NCBI RefSeq assembly: GCF_000208745.1
Contig: NC_030855.1
Location: 8,134,654 to 8,198,653 of the forward strand
Origin: Theobroma cacao
Taxonomy: Eukaryota; Streptophyta; Magnoliopsida; Malvales; Malvaceae
Reading direction: 5' to 3'
Length of the DNA: 64,000 nt
Position 1 is the stretch's first letter. Each line of letters opens with the position of its first letter. The notes below the pieces were generated by a model. The model was not told the origin of the DNA. It saw only the letters and a list, made by a program, of their open reading frames with translations, and made no database searches. The position numbers and the translations under genes were made by a program. This document shows, piece after piece, positions 38,521-50,732 of the stretch.

Positions 38521-39955
38521 ACATTATACCGAAACACATGGATTCATCACACTTTGTATTTCACAACATAAAGACATTTCATAAGGGCTTGTTCCAAGGC
38601 ACTTTTTTTTTTTTTGAAAGAGAATTGGATAAATCATTCAAAGTATTTGTCCAAATGCATTCACATATCCCAAAACAGTTTTGAAATGCAAGTTCACTGA
38701 CCTATCTTTGTTGATTCTTAAAGTAGCTCTAACTTCCACTAATGCCCTGAATGGTGATGTGGGGTTTCGGTGGAGCCAATCACATATTAGCATCACAATC
38801 AACTCAATCACATAACCATAATTCTAAAAGATATCTCCTAAATCATGTTCCACTAGTTATTCCTAACTAGCTTCCAACTACCATCAAGTGGCTATTTATT
38901 TGCACCATTATAATCGCACCAAAATGAATAAACTACCTCAACTACACAACACTCATAAATCTAACTATTAATCATTCTCAACTACTAAAATATCAACTCA
39001 ATTTCAATGCTCACCTTGCTAGATTTGCAATTGAATATCTCCTCAAGAATTCCTAAACTATTATAGAAGGTCTTTTTTTCTCTCTCTAAAACCCTAGTTA
39101 GTGAAAGAAAGTATTGATCTAAAACATTTCAGGGGTTTTAAGGTGAAAGAGTGAAAGAGCATAAGAGGTTCTATAAAAAAAATGCACAAAAGCATGAAAA
39201 TGAAGGCTAACTTGAGAGAGTTATGGAAGCTTGAAGAGCACTCCCATGAAAGGTGACGAAATATGGGATGGGAGGAAGAAGAAGAAGATGAAGTGTTGGA
39301 AATCTGAGAAAAGTGCTGGAGAATGAAGATATTTATAGTTAAAACTTATCTAATTGTTCAAAAAATTACAATAATGCCTTTAGCAATGCCATTTGTCTTC
39401 CTCTTATTCTTATGAAATCTTTTACTCTTTTGACACTAGGAAAATGTCCAAAATCCTTTGAAAGAGGTCCCTTAAGTAGCCCCCAAAAGTCCTAGCTTCA
39501 AAAACCCTAAAATCTTATTATTTGTAGAATTTACGATGAGGGGTCGTGGCTCTCAATTTCCAACATCGCGGCACTCAAACATTTTGCCAATTTCGATCTT
39601 CTAACACAGTTCTTTCACTTCGACAAAGATTTTGACCACCTTCCCATCAAAACTGGGCAAAGTGGCAAACACCAAAGGTGTAGCCATGCCTCTTAGCTTT
39701 CTAATGGTCTAAAAATCATGTTATTTGAACTTCTACAGTGGGAGATATACTTGAAAAACTAAAATATATGCAAATAGGGCTACTGTTCATTATGCACCTT
39801 TCTTCACCAATTAAAATTATTTTTGATCCTACTTCTATAACGATATAAAATAATTATAAGTAACATAAAACTAGCATCATTAGCTCAAATTAAACCTTTA
39901 AACATAAGTTTCACCTCGAGTTACGCGTCTATGAAGGTCAAGGTTTCACACTTAC

Positions 39956-40198
39956 CTCAATGCTTAAATTTATAAACTCCAAGTGAATCACAATCATCAC
40001 TATTCATTCCAATCAAAGTGCGCCCCTTGTACCATTACTGTATATGTTTCTTTATATTGATTGCAATAAGGATCCAATATCATCCAATTTCTTCTCACTG
40101 ACAACTATAGGCTCAAGTTATAACTCCACTGAATGAATAAGTCATTACGGACCTATTAGTCCAACTCCAATTTCCTCCATCTTTAATCGAAGGGATTT
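39956..40198 (-). mobile_element. Element A internal region, short segment between C and E
   Basis: 243 bp of non-coding sequence left between two solo LTR insertions. Nothing recognised. Confidence 0.5.
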
Positions 40199-42948
40199 TG
40201 TCAAACCCTGTTCTATAAAATAATTACGACGTTATTTACATGCTCAATAGAATGTTTGCATATTTAGGAAGTTCGAGAAATAATTAAAAGACGATATTGC
40301 CCTTAATGGTACCATTAAGTCGATTAAGCCTCGAACTAGTTCAAATAGGAATTTTATGGTGAAATTAAGAGTTTCACAATCCAGGTATAACTCAAAATGG
40401 TAATTCGGAGTTCGAGGATCAATTTGGAGTCAAACCGAAATTTTCATTATCTAGGGGTAAAATGGTAATTTTACCACCTGAGGATGAAATTGGAATATTG
40501 GAAGAAGTTTTTGATCAAGATTGATCACATTTGACTCATTGGAGTATAATTTGAGGTTGATAAGTGAAAAAGTTATAATTTTGGTATTTTTTGAGTATAG
40601 GGGCAAAACAGTAATTTTACCATCTCGGGGGCAAATCAGTAAATTTTCACCCCCGACACTTGTCAAGACCAAGGAATTTTATTCATCATGTAAATGGATA
40701 AACATGAGAAATATGTGGTGGAGAATTAAAGAATTAAAAGTCAAATATTTAAAATTTGAACCAGTAAGGGAAATGCCATGTGTCATGCTTTTATTATTTT
40801 ATTGTTTCTCTATAAAAAGGCATAAAAATCAGCGCATTTCTCCCATAGTGGTCGGCCAAACCAGAAAAGAAGAGAAACCAAAGAAGAACAAACCCTAGGT
40901 GGGAAAAATCAAAGAGAAAGTGTTGGAATTCAAGGATTTGATCAAGCAAAGGTAAAATTTCTTTGATTTTGCTAGTGATTTACCGTACGCATGCATTTCT
41001 CCTTAATTTCCATGGTTGGATTGTATGTTTTCATGGGGAAATCATGGCTGGGCGAATGGGTTTGGTGAGAGAAATGATGTTGGAATTGTTTGATTTTGAG
41101 TTATGTTGGTGTTTAGAGCTAGTTAAGCATGTTTAGAAACAAAACAACAAGAAAAGAATCCATTTTCCCCATGAACCTACAATGGCCGAACCCTATGTGA
41201 AGTGTAGAAGTAATGAATTGATTTTGTGATCAAGTGAATTGGTTGAGAAATTGATGAAATGATGATTTATGTTAAGAATATGGAATGGAAAAATTTTTAG
41301 TGATAGTGCATCACAATGGTCGAAATTTTCAAGAAGAATTGTGAGGATTGTTAGGCTGAATTTTAGATTATTGGAATTGTATTTAGTGAATTGAAATATT
41401 AGAAATGAAATGGTGCAATTTGGAGCCAAATCGGATACAATTATCATTTAATCAGGTAATAGGCCAAATTAGGTCAGCACTGCATTTAAGCGGTAGTTGG
41501 ATAAGTTGCATATCATATCATGCATATACACCGAGCCTGAATTGATTTTATAATGGTCAAGAATTAATGTGGTGAATTATGTATTGTACATCGTGGATAG
41601 GTGGTGAGCAAATTACACTAGTAAAAGTACAAATATTGTACTTGAAGACTGAGATTAGGAGTATATCGACTCCTAGAACTGTGAGTAAACTTATTATCGT
41701 CTTAATTATCTAGAGTAGTTTTATACAATTGAGTGATTTTATAGAAAATGGGTTTAAATGGTAAATTGCTATGTTTTAGGAGAAATTGTGATTTATAAAA
41801 TGATTTTATAAATTTTCTGAAAAATTGAATACTGGTTTTGAAAATAGATTAATTGGAGACTGTCTGCTTGTGTTATAAATTGTGTTTTAAATTATATGGC
41901 TTATAGCAATATGTGTGCATGAATGGCAAAGTCGGTATTTGTATCAAAATTATATATACTATGTATTCAGCCTTGAGAGGCTAGATTGCGATAAATTTCC
42001 ATGTCATACAGATAAATATTTTATAAATCAGGTGGTAGATAAAATAATCCATAATCCCTACAGTGGAGGTTCTATGGACCAGCCTAAGAGAGAGGGCATA
42101 GAATCAAATATACCTGACCTCGATCGGAGAGCCGTGTGGAGGGTTTCTCTAGAGGTAAAGATTTGAGTGCACTTCACATGGACCACCACGTGAGAGTGAG
42201 ACTCAGCCAACGCCAAGGCATGGCTAGAATTTTGGATGTAAAGATATTTAACAGCTTTGGTGGTCTCGATCAGATGCCTAGGCCAAGGCATCCCCAAGAA
42301 TGATTTTGACAGAAGCCAAGTTTTGTGAGATATATAAGCCATGTTGATTAATTGAGTAAACTGAATATTCATGTTATGAAACATATATTGGAAAAGGATA
42401 TTTTAATTCGTCTCCATTCACTCCCCTTTAGATAGTTTAGATGGTGTTTGTTTACTCACTGGGATTTTGTAATCTCACCCTTCTTCCTATCCATTTTTCA
42501 GGCTCAGGATAGTTTGTTGATAGTTGATTAAGACAAGAATTACTCTCGGAATTGCATCCTAGAAAAGTAAGGGTTCGTAGCCCTACACCTTCTTTGTCAG
42601 TTGGGGGCCCACGTGTCACTGTAAAAGTAATTTTATACTTCAGTTATCTGATTTAAAGTATGTATGAACATATTTAGCTTTTACACCATGTTTTTGGCGG
42701 GTTTTCGTATTTTCAAAGAAAAATGACAAAAATGCCCCTATGAGCTGAAAAATAATATTTTATTATTTTGATTTGGAAACGACTTATGATTTCTTGAAAT
42801 GTGAGATTTAATAACTGTCACTCACCGGGGAGATGCGGAAGCTGATGCTAAGCCTTGCGGGGTTCCGATCTGCATTTCGAGTAATGAGTGCCTATAGGGA
42901 TGTCGCGACAGTTGTCACGAGGCCAATGGGGAGTTTCGGATCGTGACA
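40199..42948 (+). mobile_element. Element E: solo LTR, Tekay-like, in A
   Basis: GATTT flanks it (40194-40198 and 42949-42953). It starts TGTCAAACCCTG and ends GGATCGTGACA, length 2.75 kb. Its last ~420 bp are nearly identical to 1-423 of this window. It contains a TATA-like box at 40811 and no coding region. Confidence 0.88.
40811..40820 (+). promoter_or_regulatory. TATA box of solo LTR E
   Basis: TATAAAAAGG lies about 0.6 kb into the LTR in element sense, followed by a GGTCGGCCAAACCAG leader shared with the LTRs of D (minus strand near 37230). This is the expected core promoter of the family. Confidence 0.55.
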
Positions 42949-42953
42949 GATTT

Positions 42954-43222
42954 ATTATTATATTAACCTTTCATTAGGAGCATTTGCTTAAAATCTTTCC
43001 AACGATAGCTCGTGTCTCGGGTGGCATCTCAAACCTGGACAACGGTACCACTTATGACCTTTGCATAATGTTAGCAAGATGGTAGGTTACTAGAAATAGG
43101 AGTTTATATAGCCTCTTGTTTATGAATTGTGTTGCAGTCACAAACCATAAACAAGACTCTACATTAACTCCGAAAACTCCGTTGACTGACACGAGAATTC
43201 TTAGGACTCGACTAAACCTAGA
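42954..43222 (-). mobile_element. Element A 5' leader
   Basis: Short non-coding leader between solo LTR E and A's primer site. Nothing else recognised. Confidence 0.5.
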
Positions 43223-43234
43223 GCTCTGATACCA
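43223..43234 (-). other. Element A primer-binding site (initiator tRNA-Met)
   Basis: Reads TGGTATCAGAGC on the minus strand, four bases from the LTR at 43239. Confidence 0.9.
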
Positions 43235-43238
43235 CCTT

Positions 43239-46066
43239 TGTCACAGGTCAAATCCCGAGCCATGACCGGCGCATGAGCCCAATAGGCATAACCTACTAAG
43301 CCCAAGCAAGCTTTTTTTTTTTTATGCAATCCTAATCATCATTCTCAACCTTCATTTCTAAAGCCACATATTACAATTCTCAATTATAAACATTTTAGTA
43401 ACATTTTATAGCAATCCAATATTCACATTTGTATTATGCTAACATAGTATCACTCATTTGCCACCTTATAGTGGCATCAATAATCAAATATACATATTTG
43501 ATTTTTAACATGAATCTTAGTGGTCTTTATTACTTATACATGTAAATAAGCATAAGACTCTTGACCGTCAGCGGAGTGACCGTGGGTAAAGGTACAGCTA
43601 CTGAGATGCCATAGTACCTACCAAGAAGGCGAGTATATGTGTGCAACTCAATCTAAGTCCCAACTTGCCTTCGAATCTGAAAACATGAAGTTTAAAAACG
43701 TGAGTATAAAACTCATTGAGTGAACATAAGAAGGGAACAAGCAATCAATAGGAAGAATTTAGAAATCATGATGCACTTGTTTCAAAAATAATGCAATTGA
43801 TTTATTTTCTTACTAAAAACCCCTCATTTCAAACTTTGATTAATAACCTCATAGTGTTGCAAAAACCCAAGATCAATCCATGAAGTTAATTGGGTGAAAA
43901 GTATGTCAAAATCAACCAAGGTAGCAAGCATGGCAGCAAGTTTCTTGCTGCAGTGAAGTTCATTCTCGCTGTAGAGAGATTCAGGCGGTCAAAACAGAAA
44001 GTTTCTCGTTGTAGCAAGAAATAGTGTCAATTTGTATGTATTTCAGTTTTTCTAGCATATCTTCAGTTAAAGAAGTCCAATTGACCTGATTTTTAAATCA
44101 TTAGAAAGTTAAAAGACAAGGATACAACTTTTATGTTTACCACTTTTCCCAGTTCGAATGGGAAGATGGTCAAAATCTTCACCAAAGTGAAAACACTGCA
44201 TTAAAACCCAAGAGTTTCTCATTGCAGCGAGATTTATTCTTGCTGCAACGAGTTGTTGGTTGCCAAAATAGAATGTTTCTCGCTGCAGCGAGAAGCAGGG
44301 CACCTAAGTGTTAAAAAGACCTCTTTTGCACTAAAAATCTATTTGGTGTTGCAATAAAAATCAATTTGCAAGAAAATAAGAAATTCTCAAGATTCATCAT
44401 GCCAAATTTCACATGCATTACACCCATATACCACATTCATGAACTTTTATTTCACAAACATATATATACTTATATACATAAATAAACACCAATACCACCA
44501 TCATCTCACCCAGCTCATGTGCATCCCCCCACATCGTGCACATAGCCGAAGTCATCGTGTGCATCCCCCCACATCGTGCACAGTCAGTGCCATCATGTAC
44601 ATCGCCCCACATCTTGCACACGGGCACTATCATCATCTATCTCCCTCACCACATCATCACCAGCATGTGCATCCCCCCACATCGTGCACACGCACAGTTA
44701 TAATTATCACACAATATCAACTATCAATACACAACATATATATATATATATATGTATATATATATCAACATAATATAGTAATGCATGAATCCATAACAGC
44801 CACATTTCACAACATAGAGATAATTTAGCAAGGGCTTGTTCCCAAGGCACACAGTTTTAAGAAAAGTTGGATAAAATCAATCAATATTTTGTGCAAATAG
44901 TTTCACATTCCCAAAATAGTTTTGAAATGCAAGTTCACTCACCGATATTTATTGAATCTTTAATTGACTCTAACTTTGATTATTGCTTCAAATGGACATG
45001 TGAGGCCTCATTGGAACCTATTTTCACACACAACATCACAACCAACTCAAATTGGCATTAATATAATTCCAAAAGCTCTTTCCTAAATCAAATTCCACTA
45101 GTTATTCCTAACTAGCTTTCAATTGCCATTAAATGGCTATCTGTTCTTTCTACTCTAGTAACTCTAGAAATAAATAAACAAACCTCACTAAATAAACAAC
45201 TCACAACTCCAATTACTAGCCATTATCAACAACCTAAAATCAATCCTCATTCATTACTCACCTTGGTGGATTTGTAGTTGAATTCTTTCTCAAGAATACT
45301 TAAGCTATCATGGAAAGTCTCTCTCTCTCTCTCTAAATTTCTAGCTAGTGAGAGAAAGTGCTGAACAAAAACTTTTTAAGGGTTTTAAGGTGAGAGAGTG
45401 AAAGAGAACAAAAGGTTCCATGAAGAAGTGCTCATAAGCATGAAAATTGAAGGTAGAGAGAGAAAGTTATGGAAGCTTTATGGGAGGCTCCCATGGAGAT
45501 GAAGAAACATGAGATGGGAAAGAAGAAGAAATGGCTGGAAGTTGCTGGAAATTGCTAGAGCTTTAGATATTTATATATAAAGTTTATCCATTTCTCACTT
45601 GAATTACCAAAATGCCCTTAACATGGTGACTTTGTCTTGCTCTCATCCTTTCTGCAACCTTTTACTCCTTTGACACTAGGGTAAGGTCCATAATAGTCTA
45701 AAAATACTCGAGTTCATGAAAACATAAAAATTTAGACTCGAGACGTAAAATGACCATTTTGCCTCTATTATGGAAATTATCATTATTTTTATCTTTTTCA
45801 TTTATTTACCATCATAAACATCATTTATTCATTCCTTAGGCCTATTTAGATCTTAATAGTGTCAAAAAAACCTACTCGTAGGAGCTCACCAACAGAAATT
45901 ACGAAATTACCCCTAGTCTTCATTATCGCGTCTACTTCTAGTTACGTGTCTATAGAAGTCAAGATTTTAAAGGTTCACTTATGAATTACCCTTTTAAATA
46001 GGTACTTAATCTCAATTGGCATCCGTAAACTTTATTAGCCATCGTATCAAAATACAGGGTATTATA
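43239..46066 (-). mobile_element. Element A, right LTR (5' LTR in element sense)
   Basis: Begins TGTCACAGGTC and ends CAGGGTATTATA in plus view, before AATAC. It carries the palindrome cluster (43941-44295), the CCCCCC repeats (44516-44694), a (TA)n run (44736-44764) and a minus-strand TATA-like TTATATATAA at 45571-45580. The last is a plausible core promoter of the element. Confidence 0.85.
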
Positions 46067-46829
46067 AATACTCCATAGACTTGAGGCACCAGGTTGTCTT
46101 ATGTGTGGAGTGCTATGCTTTGATTTCATCCCTACAGGTGCCTAACCAAGGATGCCAAAATAGGATACTTTTGGGTATAGCATGAAGCATGTGAAGGCAA
46201 ATGAGTGGTCAAGATAAGAATTATCTCCCCAAGTGATTCGAGGGGAAATATCTCATTAGTTCTTAATTGATATTAGCTTAATCAAATCCTTGGCCAAGGT
46301 GATTAGGAGATTATGGAATGAGTTTCATAAGACTCCATAAAGCTAATGATTTAAATACAAGAATAAATATGGAGATCAATAAGAGTAGGCATTGCACCAA
46401 GCTCTTATCATCTTCGGGATATATGATGAGAGAATGAATTACATTGAAAAACTGTACACTGAAAGGTTGTCAAAGAATCTTTTGACTCTCCTAACAATTG
46501 GATGGCCATGATGCATTGCTAGATGCCAATCATGGTCTATGGAATTGAATTACTTAATTTAAAATTGAATATGATTCATTTAAATTAATTAATTAATAAT
46601 ATTTTAATTCAATTCCATTGCCAACATGTTAGGAACCTAATGAGTCACATACAAAGATTACAATTTGGATTAAATTGAGAGTGTGATGATTTAAGTGAGA
46701 CTTAAATCAAATTCTACGTTTTAACTACTAAGGACCTAATTAAAAGAGTTTAATTAAGTATTGGTTAAATATTATAATTGTTATAATATTAAGGACTTAT
46801 TTTGCAAATTTCAATAAGTTAAACCTAGA

Positions 46830-46837
46830 TATAAATA
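46830..46837 (+). promoter_or_regulatory. TATA-like box in solo LTR G
   Basis: TATAAATA, about 0.5 kb from the LTR's 3' end and followed by an A/T-rich leader, is positioned like an LTR core promoter. Supported by sequence and position only. Confidence 0.35.
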
Positions 46838-49109
46838 TCACATTATAGCCACTCTTTTTTTTTTAAAGAGAAAGAAACAAAAAAAAAAGATTTTCTCTTG
46901 AGTGCTGCCACTCTTGAGAAGTTTATTTTCTTCTGAAAACTTCTCCTTTGGTTCTTTGTTCAAAGAAGAAAAGAGAACAAATCGTTGTTCACTTGCTAGC
47001 ACAAGCCCGTGGCATAAAGCTCTCTCCTTGAGAAGGATCCGTTGCAATCGTGTGTGCATCATTGGAGGCCAAGCGATTGAGTGGCTGGGATTCTTTCACA
47101 CAAAAGGTGTTCACGTTTTGTCACCAAAAGGAATCCATTTGATTACAATATCGTTTGGAAAGGTAAAATTTTTCTGATTTTATGTAGTACTTATCTTTGC
47201 ATTAAACAACCAAGGTGATCCAAAGGTAGGAGGTATGTATTTTTATTTATTTTAATTTTTATTCTGCTACGTTTATACTCTAATCATGCCGTTCCTAGCA
47301 AGAACAAGGCTGCAACGCTGGTGAAAGGAAACACAACACATTTTCCCGAGAGCTTAGCGTCGCAGTGCTGAAGATTTTCCAAAAATAAAAAGTTGATGAT
47401 ATTTTGAAAATTAGATTACTTGGAGCTTATTTAAAGGACCTTTTTCTGAGATTTGAAGGTGGAGGCAACAATCAATTATTCTGGAGATTTGAAGCCAAGA
47501 ACAAAGCAAGAAAATAAGAGAATTGGAGGGAGAATCAAGATCACAAAGCTCTAACTATTACTTTTATCTCTTTACTTTTGTGTTTCTCTTATTTCCTTTA
47601 ACTTGGATTAATGGCTAAATTTCTTTGGATGAAGTTTTTATTAGATATTATGAGCTAAATTTGTTTTTCTAGGATTGCAATTTAACTCACATGTAATCTA
47701 AACGTTTAATCTATTTCTTTCTTATCTTTAATGGGATTTGAATTATTTATTCCAATTTGTTCTTAATGCTTTTAATTGCATGATCACTAATTAAATTAAT
47801 TTAGGAACCTAAACAAACTTGGGAAAGAGAGTTTAAAGTAGACTAAAATTGGGATAATATATGATCACATTAATTGATTTGCGTATAGGATAGGGATATA
47901 CCTATAAGCCTTATGTAGCCAAATTAGAATATGAACTTAATGAGTTTGTTTTAATTTCAATTTGCATAAAAGATATAGTATTTTGGTTAAAATAGATATT
48001 TTTATAAGATGAGTCAGGAGACTCTTATAAATAATTAAGGACTCTAGGTTAGTAATTCAACCTATTGAAATATGTTAAGGAAGAGAGGTAAGATATAGAT
48101 GAAATGTAAGGGATATTGTAATCCTAGGCTTATTTGATTTGTTGTTTACCCAATTATCTTATTACTTTAATTTTTAACTAAATTAGTTTTAGTTGAGTAA
48201 TTTTGAGTTTAATTAGAATTCAAATTTTAATTATTTAAATAAAACTAAATTGTTCTAATTTTAGTACTTAGTAAAATTTTAGATCAAATCTCTGTGGGAT
48301 TGATATTCTGCTTGTTTATATATTATCTATTTGATATGTATACTTGCATAGTAAAATTTTAACTGATAGTAGTTGTTTGCAAGTAAAAATAATATTTTCA
48401 TTAATGTAGTTCTGTTACGATCGGAAGCCTTTTATTAAAAATATTCTCTAAACTCTCCCATCGTACTAGTGAGACTTGGAAGTATCTTTTCACTTAGGAA
48501 ATTTTTCGAAGGAACTCGCCTTTGCAAGCTCCTTCGAAAAGTCCCATCATCGAAGCCTTGACTCATGCACACAATACATCTACATACCATGACATTTAAC
48601 GATTTAGTAATGATGTGTCATATGCCTATATATTTCAATATTTATTTATTAACCTTCCTACAACTTTTTTGTTATATCTTTGAAATTTCTTTTTATTATT
48701 TTTCTTTGTATGCATATATATCATAGATAGGCATGTTATATTTATTATTTTTATCTAACTATATTTTTAATTTCATTTTATTATAGATTTTTTATATTTA
48801 AGTATTTATCTATTTTGCTATATAAATTTTCATTTTCACCTAAATACTACTTTTTTAAAACCAAATATCTCATTTCATAATTATTATTTATGTATATTTT
48901 TTTATAAATCAATTTCTTCCCTATTTTTTATTAACCTAACCTATTTTCTTTTTGACTAACTATTTTTTTATCCTTTCTCATAAATCTATTTTATATTTGC
49001 CTTTTATATTTTAGTGGTATTGACTATTGTGAATTTACCATCATTGAAAGTTTTATTATTTTTTGCTATTTATTTATTATTTTCATTATTTCTTTACTTC
49101 TTTAGTTTT

Positions 49110-49110
49110 N
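49110..49110. other. Assembly N inside H's right LTR
   Basis: Single undetermined base. About 200 bp (48910-49109) recur at 49111-49310 but occur once in the left LTR. Confidence 0.9.
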
Positions 49111-50002
49111 CAATGTCTTTCCTATTTTTTGTTAACCTAGCCTATTTTCTTTTTGACTAACTATTTTTTTATCCTTTCTCATAAATCTATTTTATATTTG
49201 CCTTTTATATTTTAGTGGTATTGACTATTGTGAATTTACCATCATTGAAAGTTTTATTATTTTTTGCTATTTATTTATTATCTTCATTATTTCTTTACTT
49301 CTTTTGTTTTTATATTTCACTTAATTAATAATTAAGTTCATATATTTTCATTTATTTAAGATTAGGAACATCAGGATTCGATATTAAGACCCTCCCATTG
49401 TATTTGTCAGATCCTAATCGAAATCTTTTACCTGAAAAAATTCATTTGGAATCATGACTTCTTGCGCTCCATATGAACATTTCATCATCGATATTGACCT
49501 TAAAACAATCATTATATTTTTATATTTATAATTTTATAGTATGTTATATTCTTTTATTTTCTCTATCTATACACCCATATTCTGTCTAACTAAATCTATT
49601 ATTTTATAATTAAATATTTATCTATATCTTTATTCATAGTTCTCTATTTATTATTATTTTTCTTTTATTTTTTTCTGCTCTAAAACATTCTGTAGTTTTT
49701 ACAATATTTTTTTATTCTATTTAAGCTAAGTAGATTTTCAACTAAATAAAATGGGCAAACCCCAATAAATCAGACCAAATTCACAATCAATAAGAAAGGC
49801 CTCACCTTGCTTGAGCTAGAGCAATAGCCCAAGGTGACTGGTCTGCACAAGAGCGCCCCAAGCTCGCTTCGTTGGTGTGTTGGACTCTTTTCAAAATGCA
49901 TCGTTTGGTGCTTCAAAAGCTCCCTCAAACGACGCCGTTTAGGAGCTATTCCCTTCAAGTTCCTACCTTAACGAAATTGCACCATTTTAGCCTCTAAACC
50001 TA

Positions 50003-50010
50003 GGTATAAA
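50003..50010 (+). promoter_or_regulatory. TATA-like box antisense to element H
   Basis: TATAAAAG is followed by a long CT-rich stretch (50013-50090), the usual look of a plant promoter and leader, but on the strand opposite to the element's own coding sense. The left LTR has AATAAAAG at the matching place (7719), so the box is degraded there. Whether it is used is unknown. Confidence 0.4.
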
Positions 50011-50732
50011 AGCCTTCTTTTCTTCTTTTCCCTTCATTTTCTCTTTTTGTTTTCTCTCTTTACCACTAGCGTTTTCCTTCTCTCTAAACTCAATACCCCA
50101 AATGCCTAACCCTACCTCTCTTCTTTGCCGATCTTCCACCCCTACAAAACCCACTCCCAAAAGATCCTCCTCTTTTACTCTGGTCCGAAAAGCAAGAAGG
50201 AAATATTATTAGAACCCAAAAAAATCCCTTACCCTCCGAAAGTCATAAAACCTATTTCTAAATGTTTCTCATGTTTTTTTATTTTTTGGCTTTGTCTTGT
50301 TTTTTCTTTTCTTTTGATTGTGGTATTTGGCTATTTGATAGGGTAGAAATTTAAGATTTTCTGGGTTTTTCTTTTAGGTTTCTTTTTTTTTTTTTTAAAT
50401 TGGTTGCCTAAGGCTTTTGTGGTAAAATTGGCTGCCTAAGGCTTTTGTTATAAAATTGGCTGCTAGGTTTTATGAAATTGCCCACCCCTTCAAATTTTGG
50501 AGTTGCCACCTGTGCTCCCCTAACCTCATGAAGTTTCTGCTAGACGCCATTTTTTCGCATTTGGCAGAGTGGCATTGGCCTTGGCAAGGTGCAAAACACA
50601 CCCTGCTGAGCTAGTTCTTTCCTTATTTTTCTCTCTTTTTTATTTTTTATTTTATTATATTTTTTTTGTTTCTTGCAATCCCAAAATGTTCTTCATCTCA
50701 GCTGGTTTTAATCTGCTTAATCCTGTTTAAGC

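Larger units (their letters stand above)
29225..39950 (-). mobile_element. Element C: solo LTR related to A's LTR, carrying element D
   Basis: CTTAC flanks it (29220-29224 and 39951-39955). Its own sequence is 29225-29736 plus 37901-39950, about 2.56 kb, starting TGTCACGACCTG and ending AAGGTTTCACA in plus view. It aligns with most of A's LTRs, including diverged CCCCCC repeats (38259-38437). It stops about 110 bp before the point where A's LTR ends. No primer site or coding sequence of its own is present. Confidence 0.82.
19343..46066 (-). mobile_element. Element A: LARD-like Tekay-type element, in G
   Basis: AATAC flanks it (19338-19342 and 46067-46071). The LTRs are 19343-22191 and 43239-46066. 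The initiator-Met primer site lies beside the right LTR and the purine tract beside the left LTR, so it reads on the minus strand. Its own internal sequence is about 4.4 kb, split by solo LTRs B, C and E. It holds no open Gag or Pol, which fits a large retrotransposon derivative. The box at 22210-22227 ties it to the Tekay/Del chromovirus lineage. Confidence 0.85.
18858..47300 (+). mobile_element. Element G: solo LTR of an unclassified family, in F
   Basis: AGAAC flanks it (18853-18857 and 47301-47305). Its own sequence is 18858-19342 plus 46072-47300, about 1.7 kb, starting TGTTAATATAAGCCC and ending GTTCCTAGCA. A TATA-like TATAAATA lies at 46830-46837 on the plus strand. The open frame at 46902-47177 follows that box but resembles nothing I know. 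The element could be Copia or a large non-coding family; no internal region remains to tell. Confidence 0.75.
18214..48368 (+). mobile_element. Element F: solo LTR, Tat/Athila-type, in H's right LTR
   Basis: GTAGT flanks it (18209-18213 and 48369-48373), and removing it restores the H LTR exactly where the left LTR reads GGTAGTCATTTGG. Its own sequence is 18214-18857 plus 47306-48368, about 1.7 kb. The start TGATAACTCTATTATATAAAG matches the LTR at 1871. The end TTAACTGATA shows TA instead of CA, a likely C-to-T change. No second LTR, primer site or coding region is present, so it is a solo LTR. Confidence 0.8.

Noticed and set aside
46902..47177. 91-codon open frame downstream of a TATA-like box in solo LTR G
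   Set aside because: No recognisable protein features and no second copy to test conservation. It is left as LTR sequence.
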